This document shows, piece by piece, positions 43,650-52,614 of a stretch of 52,614 nucleotides of DNA. Below the pieces are notes generated by a model, which saw nothing but the letters and a program-made list of their open reading frames with translations, did not search any database and was not told the origin of the DNA. The translations under genes and the position numbers were made by a program. This DNA comes from an uncultured Collinsella sp. GTDB lineage: Bacteria > Actinomycetota > Coriobacteriia > Coriobacteriales > Coriobacteriaceae. The stretch is from the NCBI GenBank assembly GCA_902490445.1, contig CABUDZ010000003.1, forward strand, positions 1 through 52,614, given 5' to 3'. How positions within the stretch are numbered: the first letter of the stretch is position 1; each line of letters starts with the position of its first letter.

Positions 43650-44856
43650 AGTTGCCGTAACCTCCCCTCTCCTGGTCGCGGATAACGTGGCCGCCCTCGA
43701 GGGCGATCACGCGACGGTGCATGCTATCGACCATCTCGCGGTCGTGCGTGGCGACGATTACGGTGGTGCCGGTGCGGTTAATACGCTCGAGCAGCTTCAT
43801 GATGCCCAGCGAGATCGCCGGGTCGAGGTTACCCGTGGGCTCGTCGCAGATCAGCAGCGGCGGACGGTTGACCATAGCGCGGGCGACGGCGACGCGCTGC
43901 TGCTCGCCACCGGAAAGCTGGTCGGGCAGCGAGTCCATCTGATCGGCCAGACCGACCAGACGTAGCACCTCCGGCACCTGGCTGCGAATGACGCCCTTGG
44001 GCTTGCCGATGCACTGCAGGGCAAACGCCACGTTTTCGTAGGCGGTCTTTTGCGGCAGAAGCTTAAAGTCCTGGAACACGGCGCCAATCTGGCGCCGCAG
44101 GAACGGAACCTTGCGGTTCTTGATCTTCATGAGGTCCTGACCGGCAACCAAGATGCGGCCGCTCGTCGGCTTGACGTCGCGGTTGAGCGTCGACAGCAGC
44201 GTGGTCTTACCCGAGCCGGAATGACCGACCAGGAAGACGAACTCGCCCGGATAGATCTCGATGTTGATGTCGTCGAGTGCAGGCTTGTTGGGCTGTGCCG
44301 GATAGATCTTGGTGACATGCTCCATAAGGATGACGGGCTCGACACCGGCCTGCTTGGCCATCTTCTTGCGGCTGGCTTGCGGATCGATGGGCGCAAACAC
44401 CGACGTAAAATCGGGGTTGTTGAGCGCGTTATCGAGGCTTGCGACCTCGGCGGCCTGATCGCTCTCGACCACCGGGGCAGCAGGCTGCGTGGGATCGGGA
44501 ATAGCGGGAAAGAGACCGGACTGCGCAGGCTGAGGAACCGGCGTCGCAGGGGCCATGGGGTCGGGAATGCCGGCCATGGTAGGCTGCGGCGTGGCGGCGC
44601 CAGCCTGAGGCTGCTCCACGCGAGCGGTCACGGCCTGAACGGGCTCAAAACCCGCCGTGCCGGAAAGCGCGACATCGCTGGTGGGATTGTAGGCAAAGGG
44701 ATCGGATGCCGGCTGTGCCTGATCTGCCGGCTGAGCGGGGGCCTGAGCAACAGGCTGGCCCTCTGAATCCGGAGTGGCGAAACGACTGCCCTGGACGCCT
44801 GTCTGCGTCTTGGGGGCATCATCGCCCGCACCGGAGGTACGGAAGTGGTTACCCAC
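43636..44856 (-). CDS. ftsE: Cell-division ATPase FtsE with long N-terminal extension
   Basis: A 406-residue protein, about 175 longer than usual FtsE. Residues 1 to about 172 are rich in Pro, Ala and Gln without predicted fold (APAQPADQAQPASDPF, ATPVPQPAQSG). The ATPase follows: Walker A GHSGSGKT (211-218), signature LSGGEQQR, Walker B LLICDEPTGNLDP, and the end of the ATPase with RRVIALEGGHVIRD. The start is GTG at 44856 with AAGGAG six bases upstream. The extension is in frame and keeps GC-rich codons, so it is real; it may reach other divisome proteins. Confidence 0.93.
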   Translation of the reverse strand: MGNHFRTSGAGDDAPKTQTGVQGSRFATPDSEGQPVAQAPAQPADQAQPASDPFAYNPTSDVALSGTAGFEPVQAVTARVEQPQAGAATPQPTMAGIPDPMAPATPVPQPAQSGLFPAIPDPTQPAAPVVESDQAAEVASLDNALNNPDFTSVFAPIDPQASRKKMAKQAGVEPVILMEHVTKIYPAQPNKPALDDINIEIYPGEFVFLVGHSGSGKTTLLSTLNRDVKPTSGRILVAGQDLMKIKNRKVPFLRRQIGAVFQDFKLLPQKTAYENVAFALQCIGKPKGVIRSQVPEVLRLVGLADQMDSLPDQLSGGEQQRVAVARAMVNRPPLLICDEPTGNLDPAISLGIMKLLERINRTGTTVIVATHDREMVDSMHRRVIALEGGHVIRDQERGGYGNYGTN

Positions 44857-44959
44857 TGGTGCTCCTTATCGTCGTGCGTTTAAACTACATGAGCGCTTAG
44901 TATTTTAGCAGCATTAGCTTTGCTGCACATAAGAAGCATGGCGGGGATTTGATCTCACC

Positions 44960-45082
44960 GGCCGCGCACAGGGTTACCTCCCAAATCGTCCTCGGACATG
45001 TCGGCGCCCCCGCTGCGCGCTTCGCGCTGCGGGGGCGCCTCCGTCCTGCGGAAAGATTTGGGAGGTAACCCTGTGCGCGGCC
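44960..45082. repeat. Nested 123-bp inverted repeat
   Basis: Outer arms of 28 bp, 44960-44987 and 45055-45082, are perfectly complementary (starting GGCCGCGCACAGGGTTACCT). Inside, GGCGCCCCCGC (45003-45013) pairs with GCGGGGGCGCC (45029-45039), and past one mismatch GCGCG pairs with CGCGC around loop CTT. As RNA or single-stranded DNA this is one long hairpin. Confidence 0.92.
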
Positions 45083-45221
45083 TGCGGCTACTAAGGGGCC
45101 GCCGCGTTTATCTTAGGGTGCTGCATATACAAAGTTGGAAGGGTCTGAATTGCACTTTGCTGTACTGGGCCCTCTTCCCCGAGGAAGATTTGCTTGATGC
45201 GGCACTGATTTTGCCGAAATA

Positions 45222-45259
45222 TAAAAACAGGGGCGTCCTCTTTTTGAAGGCGTCCCTGT
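45222..45259 (-). terminator. Terminator after transketolase
   Basis: On the minus strand ACAGGGACGCCTTC pairs imperfectly with GAGGACGCCCCTGT and is followed by TTTTTAT. Confidence 0.7.
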
Positions 45260-45307
45260 CTGCATTTATTTGCTATTGGCTTGTGGCCGATTTGAGCGAT
45301 GATTGCC

Positions 45308-46249
45308 CTAGGCCAAGAACTCCTTGGTGGTCGCCACGATGTTGGCGGCGTCCAGGCCGTACTTGTGCAGGAGCTCGGCGCCCGGGCCGGACTCGCCAAA
45401 GGTATCGTTGACGCCGATCTTCTTGAGCGGCGTCGGGCACTGCTCGCACAGGACGTCGGCAACGGCGCTGCCCAGGCCACCGATCACAGAGTGCTCCTCG
45501 ACGGTCACGACGTGGCCGGTCTTGGTGGCGCTCTTGACGATCAGGTCGGCATCGATGGGCTTGATGGTGTGCATGTTGATGACCTCGGCGTCGATGCCCT
45601 CGGCAGCGAGCTGCTCGGCGGCCTCGAGAGCCTCGCCGACCATCAGGCCGCAGGCGATGATGGTCACATCGGCGCCCTCGCGCATGACAATGCCCTTACC
45701 CAACTCGAACTTGTAGGTCTCGGGGTCGTTGATAACCGGCGAGGCCAAACGGGCGAAGCGCATGTACACCGGACCGTCGCACTCGTAGGCGGCGCGCGTC
45801 ACGGCGCGGGCCTCCACGTCGTCGGCGGGAACAATTACGGTCATGCCGGGGATGACGCGCATGAGGGCGATATCCTCGCAGCACTGGTGCGTGGCGCCGT
45901 CCTCGCCCACCGAGATGCCGGCGTGCGTGGCACCGATCTTAACGTTGAGGTGCGGGTAGCCGATGGAGTTGCGGACCTGCTCAAAGGCGCGACCGGCAGC
46001 GAACATGGCAAAGGTACTCGCGAAGGCAACACGACCAGTGGTCGCGATACCGGCGGCGACGCCCATCAGGTTGCTCTCGGCGATACCCACGTCGAAGAAG
46101 CGGTCGGGGCAAGCGGCCTTAAACTTACCGGTCTGCGTGGCGGCGGCCAGGTCGGCGTCGAGGACCACAAAGTCATCGTGCTCGTTGGCGAGCTCGACGA
46201 GGGCCTCGCCGTAGCTTACACGCGTGGCGATTTTCTTGACGTCTGCCAT
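45308..46249 (-). CDS. Transketolase C-terminal subunit
   Basis: A 313-residue protein matching the C-terminal half of transketolase: the pyrimidine-binding domain with the catalytic Glu in FFDVGIAESNLMGVAAGIA, TFAMFAAGRAFEQVRNSI, and the C-terminal domain beginning VTIIACGLMVGEALEA. It forms one active enzyme with the N-terminal subunit. The start at 46249 has GAGGAG upstream and lies 1 bp after the other subunit's stop. Split transketolases are common in Firmicutes and Coriobacteriia. It works in the non-oxidative pentose phosphate pathway. Confidence 0.94.
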   Translation of the reverse strand: MADVKKIATRVSYGEALVELANEHDDFVVLDADLAAATQTGKFKAACPDRFFDVGIAESNLMGVAAGIATTGRVAFASTFAMFAAGRAFEQVRNSIGYPHLNVKIGATHAGISVGEDGATHQCCEDIALMRVIPGMTVIVPADDVEARAVTRAAYECDGPVYMRFARLASPVINDPETYKFELGKGIVMREGADVTIIACGLMVGEALEAAEQLAAEGIDAEVINMHTIKPIDADLIVKSATKTGHVVTVEEHSVIGGLGSAVADVLCEQCPTPLKKIGVNDTFGESGPGAELLHKYGLDAANIVATTKEFLA

Positions 46250-46250
46250 C

Positions 46251-47081
46251 CTAGAGCTCCTCTCCGGCGGCCGTGAGCTCTGCCATGGCCTGCTCAAACT
46301 GTTCATCGTTGGGGGCCTTGCCGTGCCAACCAACCTGGTTCTCCATAAAGGACACGCCCTTGCCCTTCAGGGTCTCGGCGATAATGGCGGTCGGCTGGCC
46401 CTTGGTAGCGCGAGCCTCGGCAAAGGCGGCGCGGATCTGATCGAAATCGTTGCCGTCGGCAAGCTCCACCACGTGGAACTTAAAGGCGCGGAACTTGTCG
46501 GCGAGCGGCATGGGGTCGTTGACCTCCTCGACGGGACCGTCGATCTGCAGGCCGTTGTGGTCGACGATCACACAGAGGTTGTCGAGCTGCTGGTTGCCGG
46601 CAAACATGGCGGCCTCCCAAACCTGGCCCTCCTCGCTCTCGCCATCGCCCAGCAGGGCGTACGTGCGATAAGTATCGCCCCAGTGCTTGGCGGCAACGGC
46701 CATGCCCACGGCGGCGGAGATGCCCTGGCCGAGCGAACCGGTGGACATGTCAACGCCCGGAGTGTCGTTCATGTTGGGATGGCCCTGCAGGTGGCTGCCG
46801 ATATGGCGCAGCGTCTTGAGGTCCTCTTTGGGGAAGAACCCGCGCTCGGCGAGCACGGCGTACAGGCCCGGAGCGCAATGGCCCTTGGAGAGCACAAAAC
46901 GGTCGCGATCGGCCTTGCGGGGATCGGACGGGTCGACGTTCATTTCCTCAAAGTACAGATAGGTCATGATGTCGGCAGCGCCGAGCGAACCGCCCGGATG
47001 GCCGGACTTGGCAGCGTGCACGCCGGTGACGATGCCCTTCCTTACCTCGTTGGCAACCTTTTTGAGCTCTTCGTCGCTCAT
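46251..47081 (-). CDS. Transketolase N-terminal subunit
   Basis: A 276-residue thiamine-diphosphate-binding half. GHPGGSLGAADIMTYLYF, HCAPGLYAVLAERGFF and LLGDGESEEGQVWEAAMF, where the GDG motif binds the Mg-ThDP phosphates, then VIVDHNGLQIDG. The ribosome site AAGGAAGG precedes ATG 47081. It is first in a two-gene operon with the C-terminal subunit. Confidence 0.95.
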   Translation of the reverse strand: MSDEELKKVANEVRKGIVTGVHAAKSGHPGGSLGAADIMTYLYFEEMNVDPSDPRKADRDRFVLSKGHCAPGLYAVLAERGFFPKEDLKTLRHIGSHLQGHPNMNDTPGVDMSTGSLGQGISAAVGMAVAAKHWGDTYRTYALLGDGESEEGQVWEAAMFAGNQQLDNLCVIVDHNGLQIDGPVEEVNDPMPLADKFRAFKFHVVELADGNDFDQIRAAFAEARATKGQPTAIIAETLKGKGVSFMENQVGWHGKAPNDEQFEQAMAELTAAGEEL

Positions 47082-47289
47082 TGTGCCTTCCTTTCATCCT
47101 CTTTAGACAAGATGCGCACGACATGGAAAGGTAATCCCAACCCAGCCGCGATGCACGTACGTCCTTCATTATGCTGGAAACTGATGGCTTTACCAGACTT
47201 TTTATCATTATTTGAGCAATTGAGCAGGCAGAACCGCTGATGAAACGGTTTATCAATGTGAACGTCTTTTGGATGGGACGCGGTCGGCC

Positions 47290-48180
47290 CTACGCGCTAA
47301 TGTCCTTGAATCCCTCGCCGAAAGCTTCCGTAACGTCGGCGACCGTCACGATGGCGTGAGGATCGCGCTCGCGCACGATCGTCTTGAGGGTATTGAGCTC
47401 TCGACGGCTCACGATGACCATGATCACCGGCTTCTCGGCACCCGAATACATGCCAGTCGCCTTAAACTTGGTACAACCACGACCCAGGCCATACATGATA
47501 TCGGCAGCGATATCAGGGAACTTGTCCGAGATGATGAGTACCATACGGCGTTTGTTGCCACCATCGACCACGGCATCGATCACGTAGCCGCTAATGACCA
47601 TCGAAAGGCCTGCATATAGTGCATTTTCGACTGAAAAGACCGGAGCCGACAGCGCGCATACGGCAACATCGATCGCCATGACGGTCGAGCCCACGGGCAG
47701 CGAGGTATTACGCGAGATGATTTGGCCAATCGTGTCCGAGCCGCCGGTGTTGGCGCCGGCGCGCAGCACCATGCCGTAACCGATGCCTGTAATAATGCCG
47801 CCCCACATGGCAGGGAGCATCAGGTCCGCATCCGCCAGAGGTGCTACAAACGGGGCGAACAGATCGGTAAAGAAGCCCAGCAGCACAAAGCCCGTCGCGG
47901 TCTGCACCACGTAGAACATGCCGCCCTCGCGCATAACGACCAGCAACAGCAAGGCGTTCATCACGATCGTCTGAATACCAACGGGAAGCGATATGCCGCG
48001 CGATGCGCCGACCGCCTGGATAATGGTGGCAAGGCCCGTAACACCACCGGCAGCAAGGCCGTTGGGAATCAAAAACAGGTCGGTCGCAATAGCGGCCAGA
48101 GCGCACCCCAACATAATCTGGGGCAGGTCGTGAAAGAAGTTCATCGATAGAATGCGCTTGATGTCCAGACGATATGCCAT
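47290..48180 (-). CDS. YitT-family membrane protein
   Basis: A 296-residue protein. Five or six membrane spans (about 15-205) include LFLIPNGLAAGGVTGLATII and the hallmark RAGANTGGSDTIGQIISR. The C-terminal DUF2179 domain (about 215-296) has RRMVLIISDKFPDIAADI and VSRRELNTLKTIVRERDPHAIVTVADVTEAFGEGF. GGAGG precedes ATG 48180. Function of the family is poorly known; members have been proposed to transport small molecules. Monocistronic. Confidence 0.9.
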   Translation of the reverse strand: MAYRLDIKRILSMNFFHDLPQIMLGCALAAIATDLFLIPNGLAAGGVTGLATIIQAVGASRGISLPVGIQTIVMNALLLLVVMREGGMFYVVQTATGFVLLGFFTDLFAPFVAPLADADLMLPAMWGGIITGIGYGMVLRAGANTGGSDTIGQIISRNTSLPVGSTVMAIDVAVCALSAPVFSVENALYAGLSMVISGYVIDAVVDGGNKRRMVLIISDKFPDIAADIMYGLGRGCTKFKATGMYSGAEKPVIMVIVSRRELNTLKTIVRERDPHAIVTVADVTEAFGEGFKDISA

Positions 48181-48259
48181 GCTACCTCCCTCAAAAAAGC
48201 GCACCCAAACGGATGCGCTTCGAACTTCTTGCTGTATTCGATTCTACCGATTCGCCGAA

Positions 48260-48324
48260 CAAAAACCACCCCTGCGCAGGGTTTGCTTTGGATACAAAAC
48301 CACCCTGCTCGGAGGGTTTTATCC
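48260..48324. terminator. Tandem hairpins between prfB and the YitT gene
   Basis: Two similar units, each AAACCACCC..AGGGTTT on the plus strand, repeat 37 bp apart with minor differences. On the minus strand they read as AAACCCT..AGGGTGGTTTT hairpins with T-rich tails and probably end the secA-prfB transcript. Confidence 0.55.
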
Positions 48325-48346
48325 ATTTCCACATAAACCGGGCGGT

Positions 48347-49494
48347 TTATGCAGATGGGATCTCCGCGCCAGCGTTGCCAGTGGCCCAGCGATGGTAGCC
48401 AATAACAAACGGGTCCAGGTCGCCATCGTCAAGAACCGCCTCGACGTTGCTGGTCTCAACGCCCGTGCGTAGGTCCTTAACCATCTGATACGGGTAGAGC
48501 ACGTAGCTGCGGATCTGGTTGCCAAAACCAATCGTGGTTTTGGGTCCGCGAATCTCATCCAGGGCCTCGGCGCGCTTCTCGAGCTCAATCTCGTACAGGC
48601 GAGCCTTGAGGATCTGCATGCACGCGGCCTTGTTCTGGATCTGGCTGCGCTCGTTTTGGCAGGTGACCACAATGCCGCTGGGGAAATGCGTCACGCGCAC
48701 GGCGGAGTCGGTGGTGTTCACGCCCTGACCGCCCGGGCCGCTCGCGTGGTACACGTCCACGCGGATGTCATCGGGGCTGATCTCGATATCGATATCATCG
48801 GGTAGCACGGGGATGACCTCGACGCCGGCGAACGTGGTCTGGCGGCGTTTCTTGTCGTCGGTGGGGCTAATGCGCACCAAGCGGTGGACGCCGGCCTCGG
48901 CGCGCAGCATGCCAAATGCGTCCTTGCCCTCGACGGTAAAGGTCGCGCGGTCGATGCCGATGACCTCAGCAGCGGGGCAGTCGTTAATCGTGACCTTCCA
49001 GCCGCGACGCTGGCAGTACTTCATGTACATCTTAAAGAGCATGAAGGTCCAGTCCTGGGCCTCCAGACCACCCTGTCCGGGCTTGATGGTCACAATGGCA
49101 TCGCCGTGATCGAACTCACCGGTAAACCAGCTCGAAAGCTCAAGCTCATCGATGGCACGGGCCAGGCGCTCAGCCGTGGCTGTAGCCTCCTCGCGAAGGG
49201 CGGCGGCATCGGGGTCATCCCCCATCTCCTCGGCAAGCTCCAGCGCGGCGCGGGCATCGGAAAGCTCGCCGCGCGCGTTGTCCACGGCAGCGATATCTTC
49301 CTTGGTGCGCGCGATTTCCTCCATGGTGGCACGGGCGGCGTCGGCGTCATCCCAAAAGCCGGGGGCCACGCTTTTGGCCTCGAGCTCGGTCACGCGCGTG
49401 CGCTTTTCGTCCAAGTGGAGATACGACTCGACCTCGCCGAGCCGGTCCGCAAACGCGTCCAGCTCGGCGGGCGTTGCCTCTAAAGCCTCAGCCA

Positions 49495-49495
<1 letters not shown>
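48347..49495 (-). CDS. prfB: Peptide chain release factor 2 (SPT variant)
   Basis: A 382-residue class I release factor. The catalytic GGQ is in ASGPGGQGVNTTDSAVRVTH and the RF2-like start FWDDADAARATMEEI is present. The tripeptide that reads UGA in RF2, normally Ser-Pro-Phe, is Ser-Pro-Thr here (VRISPTDDKKRRQTTF, bases 48860-48868). The start at 49495 shares its A with the secA stop (TAATG) and follows AGGA. There is no internal frameshift site like the one in E. coli prfB: the frame is continuous. RF2 identity is supported by the overall sequence and RRQTTFAGVEV. Confidence 0.95.
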
Positions 49496-52302
<2,807 letters not shown>

Positions 52303-52614
52303 GTGGTTTTCCTTTTTGGCCATCGCCCACGCCGTGCAGCTGCGGGCGAGTTAAACACAGATGATTGTACTTTAGCCAAACAAGGCGCGGCCTATACGGT
52401 CGACCTCGACCGCCACGTAATAACTATGACCAACCTGCCGCAATGGAACAGGTTTATTTTGGCGGTTGATTTTCAATCTCAACGCAACAGCCTGAACGGG
52501 ACCCGCGTTTCCGCAGCTAGCGCAACGCGGAAATAGCTCCCGGCACCTGGCCGTCGCCTCGTTTCCGCAGGTGGAGAGGCTATGGAGGCCGGTGCCCCCA
52601 TGCCGCCGCCGCAT
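52303..52614. other. Region upstream of secA to the window edge
   Basis: 312 bp with the secA leader and promoter region. An open frame on the minus strand (52372-52614) reads through a GGAACAGG repeat-like segment (52444-52464) and the frame is open at the edge; its last residues (VAVEVDRIGRALFG) look mildly coding. It might be the 3' end of a gene broken by the repeat, but this is weak. Confidence 0.35.

Larger units (their letters stand above)
44857..45307. other. Gene-free region with a 123-bp nested inverted repeat
   Basis: 451 bp between ftsE and the transketolase C-terminal subunit. It contains the ftsE leader, the large inverted repeat at 44960-45082, and the transketolase terminator near 45222-45259. 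Open frames crossing it have no ribosome sites and follow from the palindrome. Confidence 0.7.

Noticed and set aside
45001..45150. A short protein across the large inverted repeat
   Set aside because: The frame has no ribosome site, and its Arg/Gly/Ala-rich content follows from the palindrome.

Overview
The window reads as the chromosome of a GC-rich anaerobic actinobacterium of the class Coriobacteriia, most likely Collinsella or a close relative. This is an inference from gene content and protein style: a kinase fused to a DUF6273-like domain, two-gene transketolase, an RF2 and SecA of actinobacterial type, strictly GC-rich codon use, and several families of intergenic palindromes. No database search was possible. 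All coordinates, starts and motifs were read by eye from the sequence.

Left part (1-10.6 kb). Two lantibiotic-immunity-like (LanFEG-type) ABC transporter operons lie in tandem on the minus strand, each with its own two-component system. The first (479-5186) runs ATPase, two permeases, NarL-type histidine kinase, LuxR-type regulator. The second (6087-10624) runs ATPase, two permeases, DUF2511-like lipoprotein, OmpR-type regulator, and a sensor kinase that stops before its ATP-binding domain. A YefM-YoeB toxin-antitoxin pair sits between them. No lantibiotic biosynthesis gene is visible, so the likely job is sensing and resisting foreign peptides.

Middle part (10.7-30.4 kb). A membrane Ser/Thr kinase is followed by a copper operon (copA, copZ-like, csoR) with a CsoR-type operator. 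Then come a zinc-ribbon membrane protein, an amidohydrolase, a DUF559-like nuclease candidate, an unknown protein, glutamate synthase (gltB, gltD), phosphoglycerate mutase and an NRAMP metal transporter. This stretch contains 13 copies of a 59-bp palindromic element in five intergenic clusters, repeated every 80-82 bp within clusters. Two clusters bracket the nuclease-like gene almost exactly.

Right part (30.5-52.6 kb). Mostly housekeeping: rubredoxin, flavin reductase, TPR protein with smpB, tRNA-Glu and tRNA-Gln, an Spx/ArsC-like protein, a MurNAc recovery cluster (murR, murQ, murP, mupG), a VanZ-like protein, a serine recombinase, RNase R, ftsE-ftsX (FtsE with a long disordered N-terminal extension), split transketolase, a YitT protein, and secA-prfB. 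RF2 carries SPT instead of the usual SPF stop-codon recognition tripeptide.

Structured non-coding DNA is the most striking feature. Besides the 59-bp palindromes there is a two-copy element of about 90 bp whose copies differ by compensatory changes in their stems, a 123-bp nested inverted repeat upstream of ftsE, and several other hairpins.
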